The position numbers and the translations under genes are program-made. From contig CAMYKJ010000077.1 in NCBI GenBank assembly GCA_947258945.1, forward strand, positions 1-6,311: a stretch of DNA of 6,311 nucleotides, given 5' to 3'. How positions within the stretch are numbered: the stretch's first letter is position 1; each line of letters opens with the position of its first letter. Source of the stretch: an uncultured Ectothiorhodospiraceae bacterium (GTDB lineage Bacteria; Pseudomonadota; Gammaproteobacteria; UBA9214). Below the pieces are notes generated by a model that did no database searches, had not been told where the DNA came from, and saw only the letters and a list, made by a program, of their open reading frames with translations. Positions 1-5,389 of the stretch are shown here, piece by piece.

Positions 1-1527
1 CTTGACGGCCGCCGCGACCGGTTTGGCATTGATAAGCTCCTGCGGCATCAGGCTCTCGGACTCGGCCAGGCTAAGGCGCTCCTTCACGGCACGTTCGACA
101 CGTACCAGGCCGATGCGGAACACGTTCTCCGCCATTTCGCCAACACAGCGGATACGGCGGTTGCCGAGGTGGTCGATATCGTCAACGAAGCCGTTACCGT
201 TGCGAATATCGACCAGTATCCTCATGACATCGATGATGTCTTCACTGGAGAGCGTGCCTTCACCGGTCAGCTCATCGCGACCGACGCGGCGGTTGAACTT
301 CATCCGGCCGACGGCCGACAGGTCGTAGCGATCGCTGGTGAAGAACACGTTATTGAACAGGTTCTGCGCGGCATCCTTGGTCGGCGGTTCGCCGGGACGC
401 ATCATGCGGTAGATCTCGACCATGGCCTCCAGTTCGGTGGTGGTCGGGTCGATGCGCAGGGTGCTGGACATGTACGGACCGCGATCGAGGTCATTTACGT
501 ATAACGTGCTGATTTCCTTGACATCGCTCTCGCGCAGTTTCGCCAGCAGTTCCTCGGTGATCTCATCGTTGGCATTGGCAATGATCTCGCCGGTTTCCTT
601 GTCGATGATATTGGTCGCGATGGTCTTGCCAATCATGTACTCGTCGGGCACGACCAGCGATTTCACGCCGGTTTTCTCGAGCTCGCGGATATGGCGCGCG
701 GTAATACGCCGGCCTTCCTCGACAATGACCTTGCCCTTGACCTTGATATCGAACGAAGCCACTTCGCCGCGCAGGCGCTCGGCGACCAGGCTGAGCTTGA
801 TCTCGCTCTTCGTGAAGGTGAACTTGTTGGTCTCGAAGAACATGTCGAGGATCTGCTCGTTGTCGTAACCCAGCGCACGCAGCAGAATACTCGCCGGCAG
901 CTTGCGACGGCGGTCGATACGGACAAACACGCAGTCCTTCGGATCGAACTCCATGTCGAGCCAGGAACCGCGGTAGGGAATCACACGCGCGGAAAACAGC
1001 AGCTTGCCGGATGAATGGGTCTTGCCCTTGTCGTGGTCGAAGAACACGCCCGGCGAACGATGCAGCTGGGAGACGATCACGCGCTCGGTGCCGTTGATAA
1101 CGAAGGTACCGTTTTCGGTCATCAGTGGCAGCTCGCCCATGTAGACTTCCTGCTCCTTGATGTCCTTGATCTTCTTGGCATCGGCCGGGGAATCCTTGTC
1201 ATAGATGATGAGGCGGACCAGCGCGCGCAGCGGGGCCGCGAAGGTCAGGCCGCGCATCTGGCACTCCTTGACATCGAACGCCGGCTCGCCGAGGCGGTAG
1301 TTCACATAGTCAAGCGCCGCATTACCGGAATAGCTGACGATCGGGAAAACCGAACTGAAGGCCGCATGCAGGCCCTTGTCATCACGGGACTCCGGGTCCC
1401 TGTCTGCCTGCAGGAAGTCACGATAGGACTCGATCTGGGTCTCCAGCAGATACGGTACTTCCAGTATGCTGTGGCGCACGCCAAAGTCCTTGCGAATGCG
1501 TTTCTTCTCGGTGTAGCTATAGGCCAT
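1..1527 (-). CDS. rpoB: RNA polymerase beta subunit (N-terminal 509 residues; runs off window)
   Basis: This is the catalytic beta subunit of DNA-dependent RNA polymerase. I translated the minus frame from ATG at 1525-1527 and found no stop for 509 codons to the window edge. E. coli RpoB is about 1342 residues, so over half lies outside. The start [16 protein letters not shown] is typical of the family, and GGAGAGG at 1535-1541 is a good ribosome binding site. Family blocks include [56 protein letters not shown] (its Val is residue 161, matching E. coli V146 of the N-terminal rifampicin cluster) and [20 protein letters not shown]. The visible part covers the protrusion and lobe regions. It ends at [11 protein letters not shown], just before the main rifampicin-resistance cluster (E. 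coli about 507-533), so rifampicin phenotype cannot be read. It follows rplL after 202 bp, the standard order. rpoC should follow outside the window. Confidence 0.98.
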   Translation of the reverse strand, partial: MAYSYTEKKRIRKDFGVRHSILEVPYLLETQIESYRDFLQADRDPESRDDKGLHAAFSSVFPIVSYSGNAALDYVNYRLGEPAFDVKECQMRGLTFAAPLRALVRLIIYDKDSPADAKKIKDIKEQEVYMGELPLMTENGTFVINGTERVIVSQLHRSPGVFFDHDKGKTHSSGKLLFSARVIPYRGSWLDMEFDPKDCVFVRIDRRRKLPASILLRALGYDNEQILDMFFETNKFTFTKSEIKLSLVAERLRGEVASFDIKVKGKVIVEEGRRITARHIRELEKTGVKSLVVPDEYMIGKTIATNIIDKETGEIIANANDEITEELLAKLRESDVKEISTLYVNDLDRGPYMSSTLRIDPTTTELEAMVEIYRMMRPGEPPTKDAAQNLFNNVFFTSDRYDLSAVGRMKFNRRVGRDELTGEGTLSSEDIIDVMRILVDIRNGNGFVDDIDHLGNRRIRCVGEMAENVFRIGLVRVERAVKERLSLAESESLMPQELINAKPVAAAVK

Positions 1528-1729
1528 CGGTTTTCCTCTCCATAAAAGATGAAGGAATCTGTTCGCCGCCGCCGGTCAGACCGTCAACCGGGACAGGCAG
1601 GCGCTTCGCAACAGGTGAAGCGCCCGTGTATTTCCAACAAACAGGAACAGGCCGGACGCATTGACTGCATCCAGCCTCCCCTGTAATTCCAGGGTTGCTG
1701 TAATCACAAATGGATTACGTGCGACCCGT
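1528..1729 (-). promoter_or_regulatory. rplL-rpoB spacer with two hairpins (possible attenuator/processing region)
   Basis: This 202-bp gap contains no gene. Two simple hairpins are visible in the transcript. One has 6-bp arms at 1700-1705 and 1713-1718 (GTAATC/GATTAC), 12 bases after the rplL stop. The other has perfect 8-bp arms at 1600-1607 and 1617-1624 (GGCGCTTC/GAAGCGCC) with a 9-base loop. No U-run follows the second stem, so it is not a classical intrinsic terminator. In E. coli this gap holds a partial attenuator and an RNase III processing site that lower rpoB relative to rplL. Assigning that role here is inference from position. Confidence 0.45.
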
Positions 1730-2107
1730 TTACTTGAGCTCGACTTTTGCGCCGGCTTCCTCAAGCTGCTTCTTTACCTCTTCGGCCTCGTCCTTGGTGG
1801 CAGCTTCCTTGACGGTTGAAGGGGCACCTTCCACCATCTCCTTCGCCTCCTTGAGGCCCAGGCCGGTGATACCGCGAACCGCCTTGATGACAGACACCTT
1901 GTTGTCGCCAAAGCTGGTCATAACGACGTCGAACTCGTCCTTTTCTTCAGCAGCGGCTGCTTCGCCACCACCGGCCACCGGTGCAGCGGCAACGGCTGCG
2001 GCAGCGGACACACCAAATTTATCTTCCATTGCAGAGATCAGGTCGACGACCTCCATCACTGACATGTTCGAGATTGTTTCCAGAATTTCTTCCTGTGAAA
2101 CGGCCAT
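1730..2107 (-). CDS. rplL: 50S ribosomal protein L7/L12
   Basis: This is the stalk protein of the large subunit. Its dimers bind L10 and recruit translation GTPases such as EF-Tu and EF-G. The 125-residue length is normal for the family. Residues 1-32 ([20 protein letters not shown]...) form the dimerisation domain that binds L10. An Ala/Gly-rich flexible hinge follows at about 34-53 ([20 protein letters not shown]). The globular C-terminal domain follows, with the conserved [20 protein letters not shown] helix-turn-helix surface that contacts factors, and the protein ends in AKVELK. ATG at 2105-2107 has AGGAG just upstream at 2116-2120. It lies 97 bp after rplJ and is presumably co-transcribed with it. 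In known systems the L10-L7/L12 complex represses this pair. Confidence 0.98.
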   Translation of the reverse strand: MAVSQEEILETISNMSVMEVVDLISAMEDKFGVSAAAAVAAAPVAGGGEAAAAEEKDEFDVVMTSFGDNKVSVIKAVRGITGLGLKEAKEMVEGAPSTVKEAATKDEAEEVKKQLEEAGAKVELK

Positions 2108-2125
2108 AACAAATACTCCTATTAC

Positions 2126-2203
2126 AAAAGTTGCGAGTTGCGAGTAACAGGTTGCCAGGAAAACAAATCCTGACCACTTTCTACTCGCTACTGGTTACTG
2201 TTA
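2126..2203. repeat. Heptad-repeat inverted element A (rplJ-rplL spacer)
   Basis: Two arrays in strict 7-bp register face each other. The left array has heptads AAAAGTT, GCGAGTT, GCGAGTA, ACAGGTT from 2126 to 2153. The right array has ACTTTCT, ACTCGCT, ACTGGTT, ACTGTTA from 2176 to 2203. AGT in the left units is complementary to ACT in the right units. GCGAGT/ACTCGC and TAACAG/CTGTTA pair over six bases each. The middle holds a further small hairpin, CAGGA (2156-2160) with TCCTG (2168-2172). The array ends one base before the rplJ stop codon. The function is unknown to me. Confidence 0.75.
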
Positions 2204-2204
2204 G

Positions 2205-2729
2205 TTAAGCTGCCTTCTGGTCACGGATGGCCGCCACCGTACGCGTCAGCTTGCCCGGCACTTCGTTGAGTGTACGGACGAACTTCTCGGTCGGGGCCTT
2301 CATCACTGCCATCAGCAAGCTGATTGCCTGGTCGCGGGTCGGGAGCGTTGCGAGCTTGTCGATTTCCGACGCCTCCAGCAACTCACCACCCACGGACAGC
2401 ATGGTGACCTCGAACTTGTCATGAGCTTTGGCAAAGTCCTTGGTCACACGCGCGGCTGCACCGGGATCTTCCTGGGAAAACGCCAGGATCAGCGGTCCGG
2501 TCAGCCGGTCACTCATGCATGCGAAGTCGGTATCCTCAAGGGCACGACGTGCCAGCGTATTTTTCACGACGCGCAGATAGACATTGTCCTCGCGGGCCTT
2601 GCTACGCAGGCTGGTCATTTCCTCGACCGTCAGACCGCAATACTCGGCGGCCACGGCGGAAAAAGCCCCCCTGGCGACTTCAGACACTTCAGCAACAACA
2701 GCCTTTTTCTCTTCAAGCGTTAATGCCAT
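2205..2729 (-). CDS. rplJ: 50S ribosomal protein L10
   Basis: L10 anchors the L7/L12 dimers to the 23S rRNA GTPase-associated region, next to L11, and acts as the autogenous repressor of its own operon. The product is 174 residues, slightly longer than E. coli's 165. The N-terminus MALTLEEKKAVVAEVSEVAR and the RNA-binding block VYLRVVKNTLARRALE at about residues 50-65 are typical, as is the TGPLILAFSQEDPGAAARV strand-helix. The C-terminal part (about 130-174, SLLMAVMKAPTEKFVRTLNE and on) should form the helix that carries L7/L12. ATG at 2727-2729 is preceded by an AGAGGT Shine-Dalgarno stretch at about 2738-2743. A 382-bp leader separates it from rplA, the usual position for operon control. 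Confidence 0.97.
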   Translation of the reverse strand: MALTLEEKKAVVAEVSEVARGAFSAVAAEYCGLTVEEMTSLRSKAREDNVYLRVVKNTLARRALEDTDFACMSDRLTGPLILAFSQEDPGAAARVTKDFAKAHDKFEVTMLSVGGELLEASEIDKLATLPTRDQAISLLMAVMKAPTEKFVRTLNEVPGKLTRTVAAIRDQKAA

Positions 2730-2895
2730 TGTGTTTACCTCTTCGGAAAGCCACGCGTGCAGTTCACACGTACATTCCGTTCCGGTTACAATTCACCGGT
2801 CAATTGCCCCGGTGCACTCTGTGTGGTGGCTTGAAGACAGGCCGTCGTGGTATTAATACGACCGCAACACTTGCTGTCATTTCGCGCACCATCTG
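2730..2895 (-). promoter_or_regulatory. 3' part of the rplJ leader, no gene
   Basis: This stretch lies between the L10-leader core and the rplJ start. It holds a hairpin with perfect 6-bp arms at 2794-2799 and 2809-2814 (CACCGG/CCGGTG) and a 10-bp palindrome, GTATTAATAC, at 2850-2859. Neither is followed by a U-run. They may be part of the larger translational switch that exposes or hides the rplJ ribosome binding site, but the sequence alone does not show this. Confidence 0.35.
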
Positions 2896-2955
2896 CGCAG
2901 GCCGTTCTGCGTGTATCAACAGAACCATTAAACCCGGTTGAACCGGGTACCTGCG
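2896..2955 (-). promoter_or_regulatory. L10 (rplJL) autoregulatory leader RNA, three-way junction
   Basis: The minus-strand RNA can fold into an outer helix CGCAGG/CCTGCG (2950-2955 with 2896-2901) enclosing two hairpins. One has arms at 2932-2939 and 2941-2948 (ACCCGGTT/AACCGGGT, the loop taking a few bases of the palindrome). The other has arms GTTCTG/CAGAAC at 2904-2909 and 2920-2925. Position upstream of rplJ, the three-way shape, and the flanking strings AAAGACCGCAGGT and CCTGCGCAGATGGTG fit the L10 leader described in gammaproteobacteria, which L10-L7/L12 binds to repress translation. I recognise this from memory, without a covariance-model search. The structure is seen in the sequence; the binding is inferred. 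Confidence 0.72.
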
Positions 2956-3007
2956 GTCTTTGACGGTCGCCGGCAAACATCTGCCCGCTGACGCCAAAAT
3001 CCGTTTA

Positions 3008-3097
3008 CCCCCTCCCCCTCAGGGGGAGGGCTGGAGAGAGGGGATAAAAAATCTTTTAGATCCCCTCTCTCCATCTCTCTCCCGGAGGGAGAGAGGG
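3008..3097. repeat. Cluster of three GC-rich palindromes downstream of rplA
   Basis: Three stem-loops stand side by side right after the rplA stop. Stem 1 has 9-bp arms at 3010-3018 and 3022-3030 (CCCTCCCCC/GGGGGAGGG). Stem 2 has perfect 13-bp arms at 3033-3045 and 3060-3072 (GGAGAGAGGGGAT and its complement) around an A/T-rich 14-base loop. Stem 3 has 9-bp arms at 3075-3083 and 3087-3095. All share a CCCTC/GAGGG vocabulary, which suggests a dispersed intergenic repeat. No U-tract directly follows a stem on the minus strand. They could stabilise the rplKA mRNA 3' end or partly separate it from rplJL. Confidence 0.7.
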
Positions 3098-3111
3098 ATA
3101 ATGAAAAAACT

Positions 3112-3807
3112 CTATAGTTCCAGGCTCGCCTGGTCGATCTGCAGACCGGGCCCCATGGTGGTCGAGACCGACACCTTTTTCAGGAAAACACCCTTGGCGG
3201 ATGACGGCTTGGCCTTGTTCAGGTCTGCCAGCAATGCCATCAGGTTTTCCTTCAGGGAGCCTGCTGCAAAATCAATCCGGCCGATGGGACAGTGAATGAT
3301 GCCTGCTTTATCCGTGCGGTAACGCACCTGGCCGGCCTTGGCATTTTTCACGGCCGCGGCCACGTCCGGGGTCACGGTACCGACCTTCGGGTTCGGCATC
3401 AGGCCGCGCGGGCCGAGGATCTGGCCCAGTGCGCCCACGACGCGCATGGCATCCGGTGATGCGATCACGACGTCGAAATCCAGGTTGCCCTTTTTCACTT
3501 CGTCCGCGAGGTCATCCATACCCACGATATCCGCACCGGCTTCCTGCGCCGCATCGGCATTGGCACCCTGGGTGAATACAGCAACCCGCACCGACTTGCC
3601 GGTACCGTTCGGCAGCACCGTGGCGCCGCGCACGTTCTGGTCGGACTTGCGCGGGTCCACGCCGAGATTGACGCTGACATCGACGGATTCCTTGAACTTC
3701 GCGCCGGACAGGTCCTGCAACAGCGCCAGTGCCTCGTCGATCGGGTACTGCCTGCCGTGCTCGACCTTTTCCTGGATGGCTTTCGCCCGTTTGCTCAGTT
3801 TGGCCAT
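3112..3807 (-). CDS. rplA: 50S ribosomal protein L1
   Basis: L1 binds 23S rRNA at the L1 stalk, which helps release deacylated tRNA from the E site. It is also the known translational repressor of the rplK-rplA mRNA. The product has 231 residues (E. coli 234). The N-terminus [20 protein letters not shown] and the RNA-binding block [20 protein letters not shown] are typical. The middle domain holds the family signature region [20 protein letters not shown] and then [20 protein letters not shown]. The first domain is completed by the C-terminal segment ending [16 protein letters not shown] at 3805-3807 lies only 5 bases after the rplK stop. Its AGGAG Shine-Dalgarno overlaps the last rplK codon and stop (3815-3820), which indicates translational coupling. 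Confidence 0.98.
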   Translation of the reverse strand: MAKLSKRAKAIQEKVEHGRQYPIDEALALLQDLSGAKFKESVDVSVNLGVDPRKSDQNVRGATVLPNGTGKSVRVAVFTQGANADAAQEAGADIVGMDDLADEVKKGNLDFDVVIASPDAMRVVGALGQILGPRGLMPNPKVGTVTPDVAAAVKNAKAGQVRYRTDKAGIIHCPIGRIDFAAGSLKENLMALLADLNKAKPSSAKGVFLKKVSVSTTMGPGLQIDQASLEL

Positions 3808-3812
3808 GATCC

Positions 3813-4241
3813 CTACTCCTTCACATCAAGGCCCATGCTGCGGGCACTTCCGGCAATAATACGTACAGCCGCATCCATGTCCGCGGCATTCAGGTCGGGC
3901 ATCTTGGTGGTCGCGATTTCTTCCAGTTGCGCGCGCGTCACCACACCCACCTTGCTGGTATTGGGTGTACCGGAACCCTTCGGGACACCGGCCGCCTTTT
4001 TCAGCAGGACAGACGCCGGCGGCGTCTTGGTAATGAAAGTAAAGCTGCGGTCGTTGTAAACCGTGATCACGACCGGGATCGGCAGCCCCTTCTCGACTTT
4101 CTGCGTCTGGCCATTGAATGCCTTGCAGAATTCCATGATGTTGACGCCATGCTGGCCCAGCGCCGGACCGACCGGCGGGCTCGGGTTGGCTTCACCTGCA
4201 GGCACCTGCAGCTTGATATATGCCTCGATTTTCTTGGCCAT
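3813..4241 (-). CDS. rplK: 50S ribosomal protein L11
   Basis: L11 forms the base of the GTPase-associated centre with L10 and 23S helices 43/44. It is needed for RelA-dependent stringent response and is part of the thiostrepton site. The length is 142 residues, identical to E. coli. The N-terminal domain (1-about 70) includes [20 protein letters not shown], with the conserved prolines near 21-26, then [14 protein letters not shown]. The C-terminal RNA-binding domain includes [19 protein letters not shown] and ends [13 protein letters not shown] at 4239-4241 has AGGAG at 4251-4255. A probable L1-binding hairpin lies just upstream, and rplA follows after 5 bases. Confidence 0.98.
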   Translation of the reverse strand: MAKKIEAYIKLQVPAGEANPSPPVGPALGQHGVNIMEFCKAFNGQTQKVEKGLPIPVVITVYNDRSFTFITKTPPASVLLKKAAGVPKGSGTPNTSKVGVVTRAQLEEIATTKMPDLNAADMDAAVRIIAGSARSMGLDVKE

Positions 4242-4257
4242 CCTGTTTAACTCCTGT

Positions 4258-4282
4258 GGGTACGAACGCCTTGCGGCTCCCC
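4258..4282 (-). promoter_or_regulatory. Probable L1-binding autoregulatory hairpin in the rplK leader
   Basis: In the transcript, GGGG (4279-4282) can pair with CCC (4258-4260). Inside, GCC/GGC (4275-4277 with 4268-4270) is capped by a GCAA tetraloop, leaving a large asymmetric internal loop (GTTCGTA on the 3' side). The hairpin ends directly before the rplK Shine-Dalgarno. L1 is known to repress rplK-rplA by binding a short stem with an asymmetric loop that mimics its 23S rRNA site. Position and shape fit this, but I matched it by eye only. Confidence 0.5.
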
Positions 4283-4298
4283 TGTGTTTACAATTACC

Positions 4299-4356
4299 TG
4301 TAGGAGCGCACCGCGTGCGCGATTGTTTTTAATCGCGGATGCGATCCGCTCCTACA
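4299..4356. repeat. REP-like imperfect palindrome between nusG and rplK
   Basis: Two 26-base arms (4299-4324 and 4331-4356) surround a 6-base loop, GTTTTT, and match at 22 of 26 positions. The outermost ten bases, TGTAGGAGCG / CGCTCCTACA, and the innermost six, GCGATT/AATCGC, are perfect. The GTAG next to a stem is the hallmark of REP sequences mobilised by RAYT transposases in gammaproteobacteria. It begins 10 bases after the nusG stop and would form a strong hairpin in the nusG-rplK transcript. It may protect the mRNA or dampen read-through. Confidence 0.8.
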
Positions 4357-4366
4357 ATGAATATAT

Positions 4367-4795
4367 TTAAGCCTTCTCCACCTGCCCGAACTCGAGTTCG
4401 ACCGGGGTCGAACGGCCGAAGATCAGCACCGAGACCCGCAGCCGGCTCTTCTCGTAGTTCACTTCCTCGACGACGCCGTTGAAGTCGTTGAACGGGCCAT
4501 CGGTGACGCGCACTACCTCGCCGGCCTCGAACAGCACCTTCGGGCGCGGCTTGTCGACACCTTCCTGCACGCGCTGCAGGATTGAATCCGCCTCGCGCTC
4601 TGTAATCGGCGCCGGCCTGTCGCTCGTACCGCCGATAAATCCGAGCACCTTGGGTGCATCCTTGACCAGGTGCCAGGTATCCTCGTTCATGTCCATTTGC
4701 ACCAGCACATAGCCCGGAAAGAACTTGCGCTCGCTCTTGCGTTTCGAACCCTCGCGCATCTCCACCACTTCTTCCGTCGGCACCAGGATCTCGCC
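4367..4795 (-). pseudogene. nusG: Transcription antitermination factor NusG, 5'-truncated at a deletion junction
   Basis: NusG binds RNA polymerase through its N-terminal NGN domain and links it to Rho or ribosomal S10 through the C-terminal KOW domain. The recognisable part is 142 residues, starting [20 protein letters not shown], with [32 protein letters not shown], the KOW segment [20 protein letters not shown], and the usual end [12 protein letters not shown]. coli NusG has 181 residues, and its Gly40 aligns with the first residue here, so exactly 39 N-terminal residues (including the RWYVVQ strand) are missing. The frame stays open upstream to 5083, but that extension is secE read out of frame. 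No plausible start remains; the nearest in-frame ATG is 4757-4759, giving only 130 residues. The rest shows no decay. This looks like an assembly error or a recent deletion. Confidence 0.88.
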
Positions 4796-5133
4796 AGGAA
4801 CATGTCCAGCAGCCAGAGCGCAATACCTACCAGCAATACAATGAACAGCACCGCCAGCGTGGTCTGCGTGGTTTCGGCACGCGACGGCCAGACCACGCGA
4901 CGCGTCTCGCTGTGCGCGCCGCTGATGAAGCCGATTATGCTCTTGCCGGTACTGGACTGGGCCACGATAAAGATCGCCACGCCGGCCGCAGCCAGCAGCC
5001 CCAGCACCCGCACGACCAGAATCTGTTCCTCGAAGTGATAAAAGGCGAAAATTGCCCCGGCCAGAATCGATACACCGACCCATAACTTCAGGTTGTCGAG
5101 TGCACTACCTTCTGTTTCAGCTTTTGCGTTCAT
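4687..5133 (-). CDS. secE: Preprotein translocase subunit SecE with aberrant, out-of-frame C-terminus
   Basis: SecE clamps SecY in the SecYEG inner-membrane translocon. The frame from ATG at 5131-5133 encodes 148 residues, of which 1-114 are genuine SecE. There are three predicted membrane helices, at about 17-33 ([17 protein letters not shown]), 43-58 and 92-109 ([18 protein letters not shown]). The conserved cytoplasmic block [19 protein letters not shown] lies at 75-93. After LLDMFLA (to 114) homology stops abruptly. The remaining 34 residues ([15 protein letters not shown]...) are nusG sequence in the wrong frame, ending at TGA 4687-4689. Family members normally continue about ten residues to a stop. 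The ribosome binding site is weak (GGGG at 5137-5140, very close to the ATG). It sits between tRNA-Trp and nusG, the normal order. Confidence 0.85.
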   Translation of the reverse strand: MNAKAETEGSALDNLKLWVGVSILAGAIFAFYHFEEQILVVRVLGLLAAAGVAIFIVAQSSTGKSIIGFISGAHSETRRVVWPSRAETTQTTLAVLFIVLLVGIALWLLDMFLARSWCRRKKWWRCARVRNARASASSFRAMCWCKWT

Positions 5134-5141
5134 AGACCCCA

Positions 5142-5231
5142 GATAAAAGTTAAAAGATTAAAGATACAAGCAGTCGAGTGCGATCCACACACTTCCTTCT
5201 CTTGTTTCTTTTCTCTTGCGTCTTGTTTCCT
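5142..5231. repeat. Heptad-repeat inverted element B (secE-tRNA-Trp spacer)
   Basis: The left array has GATAAAA, GTTAAAA, GATTAAA, GATACAA in perfect 7-bp register from 5142 to 5169. The right array has TCTT at 5200, 5207, 5214 and 5221, then TCCT at 5228, again exactly 7 bp apart. AAGA-type units on the left are complementary to TCTT on the right, so the two arrays can form an imperfect stem across a 30-base spacer. The spacer carries no gene. No clear secE promoter is visible in this 105-bp gap. Confidence 0.72.
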
Positions 5232-5245
5232 GCCTTTATGGCAGG
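5229..5245 (-). other. Hairpin overlapping the tRNA-Trp 3' end
   Basis: Perfect 6-bp arms, CCTGCC (5229-5234) and GGCAGG (5240-5245), enclose a 5-base loop. In the precursor RNA the tRNA's own 3' bases CCUGCC (last acceptor bases, discriminator and the first two bases of CCA) would pair with the trailer GGCAGG, competing with the acceptor stem. No U-run follows, so it is not a standard terminator. Confidence 0.5.
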
Positions 5246-5314
5246 CCAGGAGGGAATCGAACCCCCAACCTGCGGTTTTGGAGACCGCCGCTCTGCCAAT
5301 TGAGCTACTGGCCT
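5239..5314 (-). tRNA. tRNA-Trp (anticodon CCA)
   Basis: The gene is 76 nt with an encoded CCA end. The acceptor stem AGGCCAG/CUGGCCU is perfect over 7 bp. The D arm is GCUC/GAGC with loop AAUUGGCA. The anticodon stem GCGGU/ACCGC encloses CUCCAAA, giving anticodon CCA for the UGG codon. The T stem GGGGG/CCCUC has one G-U pair and the canonical UUCGAUU loop. The discriminator is G73, an identity element of bacterial tRNA-Trp. It lies between tuf and secE, an arrangement I know from Pseudomonas. It was probably co-transcribed with tuf and released by tRNA processing. Confidence 0.98.
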
Positions 5315-5331
5315 TAATTAACTCCGTATAC

Positions 5332-5388
5332 GTGAAATGTGAAATGTGAAACGGATGTTATTCACCTTTCACGATTCACCTGTCACCT
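5332..5388. repeat. Heptad-repeat inverted element C (tRNA-Trp-tuf spacer)
   Basis: GTGAAA occurs at 5332, 5339 and 5346. TTCAC occurs at 5361, 5368 and 5375, with GTCAC at 5382. Every step is exactly 7 bp. GTGAA on the left is complementary to TTCAC on the right, so the arms can form an imperfect stem with five of seven bases paired per unit, around a short loop near 5353-5360. The array ends directly before the tuf stop codon. Confidence 0.78.
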
Positions 5389-5389
5389 G

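Noticed and set aside
1..60. Rifampicin-resistance alleles in rpoB
   Set aside because: The visible protein stops at the equivalent of E. coli residue 503, before cluster I, and the N-terminal cluster residue is the usual Val.
691..1545. Long plus-strand open frames opposite rpoB
   Set aside because: They lie antisense to a continuous, strongly conserved rpoB frame. Their products (for example the His/Asp/Leu-rich frame at 1015-1545) are typical shadows of GC-biased codons, with no recognisable domain.
2126..2203. CRISPR array
   Set aside because: The repeat units are 7 bp, imperfect and contiguous, with inverted arms and no spacers.
3008..3097. Intrinsic terminator after rplA
   Set aside because: The stems are strong, but none is directly followed by a U-tract on the minus strand. 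The T-run near 3046-3051 lies inside the loop of stem 2, after only a weak A/T stem.
4796..5083. NusG reading frame extended upstream to an ATG at 5083, giving a 238-residue protein
   Set aside because: The first 96 residues are the secE gene read out of frame and resemble no NusG N-terminus. Real NusG homology begins only at 4795.
4687..5083. A functional SecE-NusG fusion made by a -1 ribosomal frameshift
   Set aside because: The frames are related by -1, but I see no slippery heptamer near the junction. A three-helix SecE would also place the NusG part on the periplasmic side, where it could not act.
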